A DNA stretch of 64,000 nt, from the NCBI GenBank assembly GCA_947454705.1, contig CANGKZ010000003.1, positions 124,001-188,000 on the forward strand, written 5' to 3'. The DNA comes from Verrucomicrobiota bacterium (GTDB lineage: Bacteria; Verrucomicrobiota; Verrucomicrobiia; Limisphaerales; UBA9464). Within the stretch, counting starts at the first letter, position 1, and the number at the start of each line of letters is the position of its first letter. The translations under genes were made by a program, and so were the position numbers. The notes under the pieces were generated by a model. That model worked only from the letters and a program-made list of their open reading frames with translations. It had not been told where the DNA came from and did no database searches. Below are positions 1 through 9,732 of the stretch, in pieces.

Positions 1-2238
1 CTGTTGTTCGCAACGGAGGCCGTTCGCGCTGTCGATGCGCCGTCCCCGGACCGCATCGGCCCGGCCTGGAGTGATCCGCGAAATCCCATCGTCCGAATTT
101 TCCACGGCGAACGACTGGACCTGTGGTCCCTGCGAGCCCCAAAAACGGTACAGATTCCCGCCCCACCCGCCGGGGCGAACACGGATGAAGCGATCACGCC
201 AATCGACCGCTTCATCGCGGACCGTCTTGCGTCCCACCGGCTCATCTTGTCCCCCACTGCGGACCGGCGAACGCTCATTCGCCGACTCACCTTCGACCTC
301 ACCGGGTTGCCTCCCACCCCCGAGGAAATCGACAGGTTCGTGTGCGATCCCGCGCCCGATGCGTACGCGCGACTCGTGGAGCGCCTCCTGCAATCGCCCC
401 GCTATGGCGAACACCAGGCGCGGTTGTGGCTCGATGTCATTCGCTACAGCGACAGCAACGGCTTCGACTGGGATGAGTTTCGCCCGAAGGCGTGGCGCTT
501 TCGTGACTACGTGGTGCGCGCTTTCAATTCGGACAAACCCTTCGACCGATTCATCCTCGAGCAACTGGCCGGCGATGAACTGGTCTCCGGCGCCCCCAGG
601 GATTCGGCCGAGCAGGACGCGTGGATCGCCACCGGGTTCCTCCGGCTTGGTCCCCACGACAATGCCGCGCCGCTGTTCAACGAGCAGGAGCGGAGCCGCG
701 CAGAGTTGATGGCGGATTTGGTGGAGACCACCGGCGGCGCATTTCTCGGCCTCACGCTGTCGTGCTCGCGCTGCCACGATCACAAATACGATCCGCTTTC
801 CCAGGCCGACCACTTCCGCATGCGCGCCTTTTTTGAACCGGTGCGGTTTGCCGACGATCTCGCACTCGACCTCGCGCCCGATCAGGACTCCATCCGTGCC
901 CGTCAGCAGCGTCACGACGAGACCCTCCACGGCCTCGAGCAACAGCGCGATGCCCTGATGAAAGGCGTCCGACAACGGCTTCGCGCGGACCTCAAATCGA
1001 AGCTCAGTGAAGAAGAACAACGGCAACTCGCTGTATCGCTTCCGGCGAACGCCGCGGCCGATGCGGTGAAGGCACAGAAGGAACTTCAGAAGCGTGTGGA
1101 ACCTCCGGATGCTGCGGTTCGAAAGGCACTCGCTCCGGAGGACCTCGTGCGGGTGAAGGAACTCGATGGCGCGATCGCCGCGAACCAACGCGAACGCCCC
1201 GCCTTCACCACCGGCCTGCTGATGACCGATGCCGACGGCGCTCCGCCGGTCACGCGAATCCTGCATCAGGGGCGCCATCAGGATCCGCGCGATGCGGTGG
1301 AACCCGGTTTTCCCTCAGCCCTCGATCCCAATCCCGCGTCCATTGAAACTCCGCGGAATCCCAAAACCCGGGGCCGCCGCCTCACCCTCGCGCGCTGGAT
1401 CGCATCGGAGAAAAATCCGCTGACCGCGCGCGTGTTCGTGAATCGAATCTGGCAGCAGCATTTCGGCACCGGACTGGTGGCCACGCCCAACGACTTCGGA
1501 TTTGCCGGAACGCCTCCGTCGCATCCCGAGCTGCTCGATTGGCTGGCGCAGGAATTCATCCGCACCGGTTGGTCGGTGAAGCAATTGCACCGCCTGTCGG
1601 TCCTGAGCTCGACGTATCGTCAGCAATCCTTCGGCACCGCGGGGAACTCCGTGGATCCCGACAACACCCTGCTCTGGCGACAGAATCCCCACCGCCTCGC
1701 CGCCGAGCCGCTGCGCGACGCCCTGCTGGCGACCAGCGGTCAACTCTTGCTCCGCGCCGGCGGCCCGCCCGCCTGGCCCGAACTGCCGCCGGAAGTGCTG
1801 CAGGCCAATCCCGCCTTCCTGGACGACAACGAGACCAAGACCAAGGGATGGTACCCCTCCCCGGCGGCCGACCAGCCGGTTCGCAGCGTGTACCTGGTTC
1901 AAAAACGGACCGTGCGCGTTCCCTTCATGGAGACCTTTGATCTTCCAGAAAACTCGACCTCGTGCGCGCGACGCACCACCTCAACGGTCGCCCCGCAGGC
2001 GCTATCCCTGCTGAACAGTCCGCTGGCGATCGAGGCCGCGCAGGCCTTCGCCACCCGGGTGGAACGCGAGGCCGGACTGGACACCGAGGCCCGAATTCGA
2101 CACGCCTTTCGCCTCGCCCTGCTGCGGGAACCCGGCGCACAGGAACTCTCCCGCTGCAGTCCGCTGCTGAAGCAACACGGGCTTCCCGCGTTGTGTCGGG
2201 CGCTGCTCAATTTGAACGAGTTCGTCTACGTCGATTGA
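1..2238 (+). CDS. DUF1549/DUF1553 (PSCyt2/PSD1) protein, 5' end outside window
   Basis: The frame is open from base 1, so the start lies upstream. The first visible residues ([13 protein letters not shown]) look like the end of a signal peptide, so only a short piece is probably missing. The N-terminal half (about residues 50-280) matches PSCyt2/DUF1549: [15 protein letters not shown], then a [10 protein letters not shown] motif near 257-266, a CxxCH site typical of this family. A charged, probably helical stretch follows (about 300-410). The C-terminal half has the DUF1553 signature ([23 protein letters not shown]) and ends in the usual LNEFVYVD. These secreted proteins are common in Planctomycetes and Verrucomicrobia beside sulfatases and DUF1501 proteins, but their biochemical role is not established. 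There seems to be no room for the separate PSCyt1 cytochrome c domain many relatives carry, unless the true start is much further upstream. Confidence 0.9.
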   Translation: MLFATEAVRAVDAPSPDRIGPAWSDPRNPIVRIFHGERLDLWSLRAPKTVQIPAPPAGANTDEAITPIDRFIADRLASHRLILSPTADRRTLIRRLTFDLTGLPPTPEEIDRFVCDPAPDAYARLVERLLQSPRYGEHQARLWLDVIRYSDSNGFDWDEFRPKAWRFRDYVVRAFNSDKPFDRFILEQLAGDELVSGAPRDSAEQDAWIATGFLRLGPHDNAAPLFNEQERSRAELMADLVETTGGAFLGLTLSCSRCHDHKYDPLSQADHFRMRAFFEPVRFADDLALDLAPDQDSIRARQQRHDETLHGLEQQRDALMKGVRQRLRADLKSKLSEEEQRQLAVSLPANAAADAVKAQKELQKRVEPPDAAVRKALAPEDLVRVKELDGAIAANQRERPAFTTGLLMTDADGAPPVTRILHQGRHQDPRDAVEPGFPSALDPNPASIETPRNPKTRGRRLTLARWIASEKNPLTARVFVNRIWQQHFGTGLVATPNDFGFAGTPPSHPELLDWLAQEFIRTGWSVKQLHRLSVLSSTYRQQSFGTAGNSVDPDNTLLWRQNPHRLAAEPLRDALLATSGQLLLRAGGPPAWPELPPEVLQANPAFLDDNETKTKGWYPSPAADQPVRSVYLVQKRTVRVPFMETFDLPENSTSCARRTTSTVAPQALSLLNSPLAIEAAQAFATRVEREAGLDTEARIRHAFRLALLREPGAQELSRCSPLLKQHGLPALCRALLNLNEFVYVD

Positions 2239-2330
2239 CCTGCGAAACCCCGCGCTTCGGGGGCGAATTCGCGCGGCCGTTCCATCTGTTGCCGAAGCCG
2301 CGGCGTTTCCGGTAGGCTGACGGGACGCAA

Positions 2331-5090
2331 ATGAGTGATCTGTCCAAGGCCTACGAGCCGCAGTCGGTTGAGTCCAAGTGGTATGAGTTCTGGCTGAAGC
2401 ATGACTGCTTCAAGGCCGAGCCCGCCCGCGTGTCGCCCACGCGTCCGGCCTACTCGATCGTCATCCCGCCCCCGAACGTCACCGGCGTCCTCACGCTCGG
2501 CCACGTGCTCAACAACACCATCCAGGACATCCTCGCCCGCAAGGCGCGCATGGATGGCAAGGAAGTGCTGTGGCTCCCCGGCACCGACCACGCCGGCATC
2601 GCCACGCAGAACGTGGTGGAAAAGACCCTCAAGAAGGCCGGCGAGATCAAGCATCGCGACGACCTCGGACGCGAGGCCCTCGTGGCCCGGATCTGGGAAT
2701 GGAAGGAGAAGTACGGCGGCATCATTCTCCAGCAGCTCCGCGCCCTCGGCGCCTCGTGCGATTGGAGCCGCACCCGCTTCACCATGGACGCCGAGTACTC
2801 CCAGTGCGTTCAGCAGGTGTTCGTGGACCTCTATCACAAGGGCCTCATCTACCGCGGCAAGCGCATGGTGAACTGGTGCCCCGCCTCCCTCACCGCGTTG
2901 TCCGACGAGGAAGTGGTGATGAAGGAGCAGAAGGGCTTCATGTACCATTTCCGGGTGGAGGTGGCCGAACTGCCCGGCACCTTCCTCACCATCGCGACCA
3001 CGCGTCCGGAAACCATTCCGGCCGACACCGCGGTGGCCGTGAACCCGAAGGACCCTCGCTACCAGCACCTGATCGGCAAGCACGTGTATCGCGCGCTCCC
3101 GCTCGACGTGCCGAAGGAGCAGCGGCGCATTCCGATCATTGCCGACGAGCACGTGGATTTCGAATTCGGCACCGGCGTGCTGAAGGTCACGCCCGCGCAC
3201 GACAAGGCGGATTATGAAATCGGCCTCCGGCACAAGCTCCCGGTGATCGACATCCTCACGCCCGACGGAAAGATGACCGCCGAGGCGGGCGCCGACCTCG
3301 CCGGGCTCGACCGTTTCGTCGCCCGCAAGAAGTCGATGGAGCTGCTGGAATCCGCCGGGGCCCTCGACAAGGCCGAACCCTACGCCAACAAGGTCGGGTT
3401 CAGCGAACGGGCCGACGTGCCCATCGAACCCCGCCTGAGCGAGCAGTGGTTCCTCAAGTACCCGAGCATCGAAGCCGCCCGCAACTGCGTGGCCCAGGCC
3501 GAAGGTTCCGCCACCGAGAAACCGGCGACCAAGGGATCCACGCCCTCCGCGGGCGAAATGCGATTCCACCCCGACCGCTGGGCCAAGGTGTACGACCACT
3601 GGCTCGGAGGGATCCAGGATTGGTGCATCAGCCGCCAGCTCTGGTGGGGACACCGCATCCCGGTGTGGTACCGCAACGGCGAAGTGTACTGCGGCAACAA
3701 CGCCCCGTCGGGCGAGGGTTGGACGCAGGATCCCGACGTGCTCGACACCTGGTTCAGCTCCTGGCTGTGGCCTTTCGCCACGATGGGCTGGACGAATGAC
3801 GTGGCCGTCGATGCCACGAATCCGACGCTCGCGGCGTTCTATCCCACCACCGATCTCGTCACCGGACCCGACATCATCTTCTTCTGGGTCGCCCGCATGA
3901 TCATGGCGGGATACGAGTACATGGGCGACCTGCCGTTCCGGAACGTCTATTTCACCGGCATCATCCGCGACAAGCAGGGACGCAAGATGTCGAAGTCGCT
4001 CGGCAACTCGCCCGATCCGCTCGACCTCATCGCCAAGTACGGGGCCGACGCCCTGCGCTTCGGCGTGATGCGCGCCGCCCCGCTGGGGCAGGACGTGCTG
4101 TTCGACGAGCAGTCGGTCGAGCTCGGACGCAACTTCTGCAACAAGCTCTGGAACGCCTGCCGATTCCGCCAGATGGTCGGCGGCGAAGGCAGCGCCGTCG
4201 AAGCCGAGATCCAGCCCGACCTGCTCACCGCGGACGACCGCTGGATCCTCATGCGCCTCGACCGCGCGATCCTCGAAGTCACCCAGGCCCTGGGCGACTA
4301 CAAGTTCAGCGACGCCACCTCCACGCTCTACCGCTTCTTCTGGAGCGAGTACTGCGATTGGTACGTGGAAGCCTCCAAGGCCGCGTTCTACGGCACCGAC
4401 GAGAAGCTCAAGGCCAACAAGCTGGCCGTGATCGACTACGTCCTCGCCACCCTCCTGCGCATCTTCCATCCGTTCCTGCCCTTCATCACCGAAGAGCTCT
4501 GGCACGGCATGGGATATTCGCAGGACATGCCCGAGGAACAGGGCGGACGCACCATCATGTTTGCCCGCTGGCCGAAGCCGTTCAGCGCGCAGGAGAAGGA
4601 ATACTTCGGTCTCGATGAAACCGCCGAGGCGGTGGCGCAGGCCAAGTACGACCTCGTCAGCATCGGCCGCAACCTGCGTCGCGAGCTGAAGCTGGATCCG
4701 GCGAAGAAGCTGAAGTTCGTGCTCAAGCCGTCGGGCGAAATGTCCCCGGCCGACTTCGAAGTGCTCACGCTCCTGTTGAACGCCGAAACCGTGGACCGGG
4801 TGGACGCCGCGTGGACTCCCGACAAGGGCACTCCGAGCGCCGGCAATTCACTCGGCGAACTCTACCTCCCCACCGCAGGCCTCGTGGACACGGCGGCGGA
4901 GCGGACGCGCCTCACCAAGGAACTGGAGAAAATCCGGAGCGAAATCGAGAAGGTCGAGGTCAAGCTCGCCAATCCCGCGTTCACTTCCAAGGTACCCGCC
5001 AAGGTGCTCGAAGAACACCAGCAGCGATTGCTCGATTGGAAGTCCAAGGAGAAGCAGACGCTCTCCTCGTTGGAAAACCTTCCGGCCTGA
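2331..5090 (+). CDS. valS: Valyl-tRNA synthetase
   Basis: Class I aminoacyl-tRNA synthetase that charges tRNA-Val and edits mischarged threonine; cytoplasmic. The 919 residues are normal length. The HIGH-type motif is TLGH near residues 55-58, after the family-typical PPPNVTG. The KMSKS motif is at about 552-556 in GRKMSKSLGN, and WCISRQLWWGHRIP of the catalytic core is intact. The last 65 residues form the charged coiled-coil arm typical of ValRS (ERTRLTKELEKIRSEIEKVEVKL). ATG 2331 gives the standard N terminus (LSKAYEPQSVESKWYEFW). An Ala/Thr/Gly/Ser-rich insertion sits just before the conserved FHPDRW segment (about residues 388-402), where most ValRS have a short linker. The gene stands alone, 92 bases after the DUF1553 gene and convergent with the Ig protein gene. 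Confidence 0.98.
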   Translation: MSDLSKAYEPQSVESKWYEFWLKHDCFKAEPARVSPTRPAYSIVIPPPNVTGVLTLGHVLNNTIQDILARKARMDGKEVLWLPGTDHAGIATQNVVEKTLKKAGEIKHRDDLGREALVARIWEWKEKYGGIILQQLRALGASCDWSRTRFTMDAEYSQCVQQVFVDLYHKGLIYRGKRMVNWCPASLTALSDEEVVMKEQKGFMYHFRVEVAELPGTFLTIATTRPETIPADTAVAVNPKDPRYQHLIGKHVYRALPLDVPKEQRRIPIIADEHVDFEFGTGVLKVTPAHDKADYEIGLRHKLPVIDILTPDGKMTAEAGADLAGLDRFVARKKSMELLESAGALDKAEPYANKVGFSERADVPIEPRLSEQWFLKYPSIEAARNCVAQAEGSATEKPATKGSTPSAGEMRFHPDRWAKVYDHWLGGIQDWCISRQLWWGHRIPVWYRNGEVYCGNNAPSGEGWTQDPDVLDTWFSSWLWPFATMGWTNDVAVDATNPTLAAFYPTTDLVTGPDIIFFWVARMIMAGYEYMGDLPFRNVYFTGIIRDKQGRKMSKSLGNSPDPLDLIAKYGADALRFGVMRAAPLGQDVLFDEQSVELGRNFCNKLWNACRFRQMVGGEGSAVEAEIQPDLLTADDRWILMRLDRAILEVTQALGDYKFSDATSTLYRFFWSEYCDWYVEASKAAFYGTDEKLKANKLAVIDYVLATLLRIFHPFLPFITEELWHGMGYSQDMPEEQGGRTIMFARWPKPFSAQEKEYFGLDETAEAVAQAKYDLVSIGRNLRRELKLDPAKKLKFVLKPSGEMSPADFEVLTLLLNAETVDRVDAAWTPDKGTPSAGNSLGELYLPTAGLVDTAAERTRLTKELEKIRSEIEKVEVKLANPAFTSKVPAKVLEEHQQRLLDWKSKEKQTLSSLENLPA

Positions 5091-5097
5091 GCTCGCC

Positions 5098-5144
5098 TCG
5101 ATCTCGATTTCGAGCCCGATTTCGAGCCCGAGCCTGAGCCACAC
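5098..5144. repeat. Short tandem repeat, about 12-bp unit
   Basis: Directly after valS the unit CGATTTCGAGCC occurs twice in a row and is followed by a degenerate third copy (CGAGCCTGAGCC). It lies in the gap between two convergent genes and is probably slippage-derived non-coding sequence. Confidence 0.5.
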
Positions 5145-5150
5145 GCAACC

Positions 5151-5170
5151 CGCAGGCGTCAGCCCCTGCG
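5151..5170. repeat. Intergenic hairpin with CGTCA loop (copy 1)
   Basis: CGCAGG and CCTGCG form a 6-bp stem around CGTCAGCC. The hairpin lies between the convergent ends of valS and the Ig protein gene. No T-run follows, so it is not a classic terminator. The same design (GC-rich arms around CGTCA) recurs at 27527-27545 and 47538-47554. Confidence 0.45.
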
Positions 5171-5175
5171 TTCCC

Positions 5176-7710
5176 TCACGGAACCAGGGGCAGCACCCGC
5201 GCCCGCCAGAAGCGTAACCCGACCGCCGATGGGCTCGGGCCGGCAGCGGCAGGAATCGTGACCCGCGAAGGCGATGCTGCATCGGCCGTCACCGTTGCGA
5301 CTCCGGTCCAGTCGACGGACCCCAGATCTTTACGTTCCTCGATCGCATAGCTGCGGCCGGGAATCGTTGAAACGGTCAACTCAGCCGACGTGTCCGATCC
5401 CACCGAGAGCAGCGTCAAGACCGGCAGCGGAGCCAGCGTTACCTTGATTTCCTGCGTGAGCGCCGTCGCAGCCCCCGCAGTCACTTCCACCCGGTAGCGT
5501 CCCGCATCCGAGGCCTTCAGGCTTGCCAGCGTCAGCACCCCGGAGGTCGCCTCCGGAATCGGTGCACCATCTTTGGTCCACTTGAAGGTCGCCGGGAGCG
5601 TCGTGGAAACCACCGCCCGCAGGTTCACCGTCTCGCCCTCGTACGCCGTTCCGCCCAACGGGAACACCGTGAGCGAGGCATCGATCGTTGGCGTGACCAC
5701 CGCCACGTTCACCGGCGTGGTGGAAACGGTTCCGGCCAGGTTCGTCACCCGCAGCACATACAGGCCGGCATCCGAGGATTGCGCCGAGGCAATCGTGAGT
5801 GTCGATCCCGTGCCCAGCGGTGCCGGCAGGGCGACGTTGTCCTTCAACCACTGGAAGGCCAGCCCGGTTCCCGTCACCAAGGCTTCAAGAGTGAACGACG
5901 ATCCAAGCGTCACGCTCACTCCCTTCGGTTCCGACGCAATCACGGGCAGCGACACCACCGTCACGGCTGCGCCCTCGCTGGTGGCAGTTCCGGCGAGATT
6001 GGAAACCCGCAGCGAATAAACACCTGCGTCGGATGCCTTCACCGCCGCGAACTCCAGCGCGACGGAGGTCCCCAGCGGCGCGGGAAGAGGCGTACCATCT
6101 TTGATCCATTGATAACTCAGCCCGCTTCCCGAGACCGAAGCCGTCAGCGACAGCGCAGTTCCCTCGGCCACCGTCCGGCCCTGGGGACCGGTTACGATCG
6201 AAGGGATCGACAGCACGGTCACCGTGGCGCCTTCGCTGGTGACGGAACCGGCGAGGTTGGAAATGGACACGGTATACACTCCCGAGTCCGCAGGAGTGGC
6301 GGAGGAAATCGAAAGCGTGGAAGCAGTGCCGGCCGGCGCGGGGATGGCGACCGTGTCCTTGCGCCATTGGAAACTGAGGCCGGTGCCCGTGGCCTCCGCG
6401 GACAACACCAGCGGGGATCCGGCACCGAGGGTCTGGCTCTTGGGACCACTGACCAACACCGGAGCGGACACCACCACCACCGTTGCACCGCCGCTGGAGG
6501 CGGTTCCGGCAGAGTTCGAAACCACGACCGAATACACCCCGGCATCGGAGGGTTTCACGGCACCGATCACCAGCGATGACGCCGTACCGACAGGCCCCGG
6601 AATGGCCTTCTCGTTGAAAAACCATTGATAGGAAAGCCCCACGCCAACGGCCGACACATTGAGCGTGAGAGGAGCCCCTTCGGCGAGCGTCTGGGATTGC
6701 GGAGGCGTCGAGACGATCGGCGGCGAGATCACAGAAACACTCACCGGACCACCGACCGCCACCCCGGCCGCGTTGGAAACCCGGACGGTGTAGTTTCCGG
6801 CATCGACCAGAAACGCCGCCGGCACAAAGTAGGTCGGCGAAACGGCGGAAGCCCCCTGCAGTGCGGTATCCTCCTTGAACCACTGATAGCTGAGCCCGGT
6901 CCCGGTGGCCTGAACGGTCAACGTCAGCGGACTGCCGGAGGCGACGCTCTGGGACACAGGGGGCGCAACAATCACGGGTGCCGTGATCACGGACAAGGTG
7001 GCCGGATCACTCTCAGCGGAGCCCGAGGTATTCGACACCAGCACGGTGTAGTTTCCTGCATCGGCCGGTTGCACGGCGGACAGCGTCAGCGTCGCTCCGG
7101 TTCCTGCGGGTGCCGGGATCGGATTCCCATCCTTCTTCCACTGATACGAAAGGCTGGAACCGACCACCGTGGCGCTGAAGGTGACCGGCTGTCCGACGAC
7201 GATGGACTGCGATTGCGGCGGAGAGGAAATGGTAGGCGGATCCAGTGTCACCGCGGCAACCACGGTGAACGGGAGCACGGCAACGAAACTGTTTCCGAAG
7301 GCCCCTGCAAACTCCCAACCGATCACGAGCACATTGTAGGTCCCGGGCTTGGTTGGGATTCCTGTGATGACTCCCTGGGCGCTGCCGCTGAGGCCCGGCG
7401 GCATTTGATTGAAGGTGAAGGCGCGGGGCGCTCCGAAGGCGCTAAACATCTGAACCCGCACGCCGGCAAGCACGACGCCATTGGTTCCACGGGCCTGGGT
7501 CACCGAGGCTCCTCCCTGCTGCACGGTCATCCCGCTGGCGCCCGACACCCCGTGAAAGGCGCCGGCAACGGCGGCAGTTCCCGCGATCCACCGGAGAATG
7601 GTGACCAGCGGCGAGCCGACGACGACGGATTCAGCAACCGCAATTCGCATCAGGGGCGCGAGCTGCAGAACAAGGGAAAGAAACAGGGCGGGCAAACGGA
7701 TCTGATTCAT
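5176..7710 (-). CDS. Secreted protein with seven Ig-like repeats
   Basis: Likely exported structural or adhesive surface protein of 844 residues. The start at 7710 gives a signal peptide (MNQIRLPALFLSLVLQLAPLMRIAVA); the reading frame stays open 41 codons upstream, but that part does not look like protein. A putative-Ig (He_PIG-like) segment (FTFNQMPPGLSGSAQGVITGIPTKPG) comes first. Seven bacterial Ig-like domains of about 85 residues follow, each with the pattern PPQSQ..G....L....G..LSYQW.KDG...P...G....L....P.DAG.Y.V.VSN.AG. The C terminus carries a YAIEERKDL..VDW module that also ends the neighbour at 7921-9732. No PEP-CTERM or other anchor is visible. Neighbouring repeats are very alike, pointing to internal duplication. 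Ligand unknown. Confidence 0.85.
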   Translation of the reverse strand: MNQIRLPALFLSLVLQLAPLMRIAVAESVVVGSPLVTILRWIAGTAAVAGAFHGVSGASGMTVQQGGASVTQARGTNGVVLAGVRVQMFSAFGAPRAFTFNQMPPGLSGSAQGVITGIPTKPGTYNVLVIGWEFAGAFGNSFVAVLPFTVVAAVTLDPPTISSPPQSQSIVVGQPVTFSATVVGSSLSYQWKKDGNPIPAPAGTGATLTLSAVQPADAGNYTVLVSNTSGSAESDPATLSVITAPVIVAPPVSQSVASGSPLTLTVQATGTGLSYQWFKEDTALQGASAVSPTYFVPAAFLVDAGNYTVRVSNAAGVAVGGPVSVSVISPPIVSTPPQSQTLAEGAPLTLNVSAVGVGLSYQWFFNEKAIPGPVGTASSLVIGAVKPSDAGVYSVVVSNSAGTASSGGATVVVVSAPVLVSGPKSQTLGAGSPLVLSAEATGTGLSFQWRKDTVAIPAPAGTASTLSISSATPADSGVYTVSISNLAGSVTSEGATVTVLSIPSIVTGPQGRTVAEGTALSLTASVSGSGLSYQWIKDGTPLPAPLGTSVALEFAAVKASDAGVYSLRVSNLAGTATSEGAAVTVVSLPVIASEPKGVSVTLGSSFTLEALVTGTGLAFQWLKDNVALPAPLGTGSTLTIASAQSSDAGLYVLRVTNLAGTVSTTPVNVAVVTPTIDASLTVFPLGGTAYEGETVNLRAVVSTTLPATFKWTKDGAPIPEATSGVLTLASLKASDAGRYRVEVTAGAATALTQEIKVTLAPLPVLTLLSVGSDTSAELTVSTIPGRSYAIEERKDLGSVDWTGVATVTADAASPSRVTIPAAAGPSPSAVGLRFWRARVLPLVP

Positions 7711-7731
7711 AGTTCGCACCAGGGGTCCTCG

Positions 7732-7840
7732 GTTTGGGTTGAGGCGGGGCCGTTGGGAGCAGGCAATCCACACGACTGAATGGCGCAGCCCCCATCGATT
7801 CCGGGAACTGCCGAACCCCGCCGTGTGATCCAACCCAAAC
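7732..7840 (-). promoter_or_regulatory. Long-range leader stem upstream of the Ig-repeat gene
   Basis: Two nested perfect inverted repeats flank 66 bases: GTTTGGGTTG (7732-7741) with CAACCCAAAC (7831-7840), and GGCGGGG (7743-7749) with CCCCGCC (7816-7822). Together they could form a 17-bp composite stem in the 5' leader, ending 22 bases upstream of the chosen start. The pairing is directly visible; a function is inferred only. Confidence 0.4.
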
Positions 7841-7888
7841 AGCTTTAGGGAGCACCCCCAACTGCGCTAGAAGCAACTCACGCGACTT

Positions 7889-7906
7889 GGTAACAGAGTT
7901 GTTACC
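7889..7906. promoter_or_regulatory. 18-bp palindrome GGTAACA-N4-TGTTACC
   Basis: Perfect 7-bp arms around GAGT, 15 bases beyond the stop of the 7921-9732 gene and about 180 bases upstream of the Ig gene start. Neither side carries a useful T-run, so a dimeric regulator site is more likely than a terminator. No regulator gene in the window can be linked to it. Confidence 0.35.
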
Positions 7907-7920
7907 TTTCCAGAATTGAT

Positions 7921-9732
7921 TCACCTGGAGGGACGCAGGGCGACCCGGAGAAACGACCGCGCCCCCGGCGTGCCGCGCAGCGCGGTGTCCACGATCCGGT
8001 CGGATCCGTCCCCGACAGCCCAAGCCGCCGACTCCGCCCAGGTGCGGAGGTCCTGGGAGAGCTCGACCCGATACGACAACCCTTTGCGGGTCGGGAACCG
8101 GAGGCGAAGCACGCCTGTTTCCGAAGTCCCAACCCGCGTGGCGACCACCGCGGGATTCAATTCCGGAACCACCATTCGGGCGCGGTAGATCACATCGAAC
8201 GGAATGCCCTGAATCACATTCGTCGAAACCTGGGTGAACGCGCCGTTCCGACCGTCGGGGCTCAATCCATCCCATTGGGACGGAACACCGGCGGGCAATT
8301 CCACCCCGGGCAGGGCCTCGGCGAGAGGAATCACCGTTCCGTCCAAAAGACTGAGCACCGCCCCCTGGGAGGTCATTCCTGCGGCCACCGTTCCATCCAA
8401 GGAAAGAAACTGGAGCGTGACTCCCGCGGGCGCGGGAATCGTGTTGGCGATTCCCCAGCGGTCGGACCAGAGCCGGCTCTTGTCCGCCAGCACCGTCGCA
8501 TCGCCAGAGATCAGGGTCGGCTCGAACCCCGCCGGAACGGCGAGGGGTTCCACCGTCGAGGTGGTTTCGGAGAAGATCACGCGACGCCATTTCGCAGAGG
8601 TACCAAATCCGGTACTCACCACTGCTAGCTCCCCGTTCGGCGAGGCCCCAAGCCATCCGTCCACCGTGACGTTGGCTTCGATCCGGCTGAAATCGGCCAG
8701 ACTGATCCGCACCAGCTTTTGTCCCTCGCCGAGAAACTTGGGAACGTAGCCAAACACGAAACGACCATCCGCACTGATTCCCAGCGCCCGCATCTCCGGC
8801 AGCCTCCATCGAGGTTCCGGATTTCCCAGCATCGGCGTGGACTGCTGCCCGGAGAGCGGGTCGTAGATTCCCGCGCCGTTCCGGTTCCAAAGCACCAGGG
8901 ACCCATCGATCGTGCTCCCCGCCCAAGAGAAGTAGGCGGGCGGGATGAATACCGACCGGTCTCCCACCACATAGGATTCCCCACCGGACTTCGCCCCATA
9001 GTTAAACTCGGGTATCTGCTGACCGGTCTCCCGCCAGGTCCGGAGCGTGTAGGCAGTGAAGGATTGAAACGGACCGCCCGAATAGCTCGAGTGCGACAGC
9101 AACGCCGTCGCCCCGTCGCCGGAAAGCGCCTGCACCGAAAACGTGTCGAAGGAGGATTGGACGAGGTCTCGGGACGGCGAGGAGCTGATGATCTGAAGCG
9201 ACGCGCCGGGGGCGGACCGGGGGACCGATAGCGGGATCCCGACGGACGGCGGCACAAGGGTCGTATCCAATCGGGAGACGAACTCGGGAAACCCCACCTT
9301 GGTCGAATCATTCGTCCCGGTGACGGAACTGACGTAGTAAACCGGCGCGACCCCACGGGTCCGGGCCTCTTCAAAACGGTTTACCCGTCCCGCTTCGGAA
9401 TCCCAGAATCTCAACTGCAACACCGCCGGCGATCCCGGGGGAATTCCCGGAAGCGTTACCAAAATTGGAACCTTCACTCGGGGCGCGACGTCCGCGGTCG
9501 AGGCCACGGGGCCGTAGGCTTGAAGATCAGTGGAGGCAGCCCCCTTGGGCCCGGCATAGACCTGAAACGAAAGCGGACGCGTGGACCTGTCCTGCAGATT
9601 CGTTTCATAGATGAAGTACCCCGGCGCCCCTGGATTCTGGGAAGAAACACGGAGCTCGATCACTCCCTGTGCCATCGCGGTCCACGCGCTGAGTCCCATA
9701 GAAGCGAGAAGAAAACCCCCAAGGCCGTTCAT
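7921..9732 (-). CDS. Exported protein of unknown function with beta-propeller-like repeats
   Basis: 603-residue secreted protein from the start at 9732, which gives a signal peptide (MNGLGGFLLASMGLSAWTAMAQG); 54 upstream in-frame codons lack protein character. The middle contains repeated segments of the type SADGRFVFGYVP, SPNGELAVVSTG, SGDATVLADKSRLW and SLDGTVAAGMTSQGAVLSL. They resemble the short repeats of HAF-type or WD40-like extracellular beta-propellers. The C terminus (LRLRFPTRKGLSYRVELSQDLRTW) is the same kind of module that ends the downstream Ig protein. I do not recognise a named family. It precedes the Ig gene on the same strand, but the 210-base gap holds structured sequence, so co-transcription is uncertain. 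The 225 bases upstream of its start show a repeated ACGAGTG and no clear promoter. Confidence 0.75.
   Translation of the reverse strand: MNGLGGFLLASMGLSAWTAMAQGVIELRVSSQNPGAPGYFIYETNLQDRSTRPLSFQVYAGPKGAASTDLQAYGPVASTADVAPRVKVPILVTLPGIPPGSPAVLQLRFWDSEAGRVNRFEEARTRGVAPVYYVSSVTGTNDSTKVGFPEFVSRLDTTLVPPSVGIPLSVPRSAPGASLQIISSSPSRDLVQSSFDTFSVQALSGDGATALLSHSSYSGGPFQSFTAYTLRTWRETGQQIPEFNYGAKSGGESYVVGDRSVFIPPAYFSWAGSTIDGSLVLWNRNGAGIYDPLSGQQSTPMLGNPEPRWRLPEMRALGISADGRFVFGYVPKFLGEGQKLVRISLADFSRIEANVTVDGWLGASPNGELAVVSTGFGTSAKWRRVIFSETTSTVEPLAVPAGFEPTLISGDATVLADKSRLWSDRWGIANTIPAPAGVTLQFLSLDGTVAAGMTSQGAVLSLLDGTVIPLAEALPGVELPAGVPSQWDGLSPDGRNGAFTQVSTNVIQGIPFDVIYRARMVVPELNPAVVATRVGTSETGVLRLRFPTRKGLSYRVELSQDLRTWAESAAWAVGDGSDRIVDTALRGTPGARSFLRVALRPSR

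Noticed and set aside
2239-2330. T-box leader before valS
   Set aside because: No T-box sequence; only a 5-bp CCCCG/CGGGG hairpin.
2226-4505. 759-codon open frame opposite valS
   Set aside because: Fully antisense to an unmistakable ValRS; composition (Gly/Val/Glu/His-rich, no motifs) is the usual shadow of GC-rich codon use.
5098-5144. Possible CRISPR-like array after valS
   Set aside because: Units are contiguous 12-mers without spacers; simple tandem repetition.
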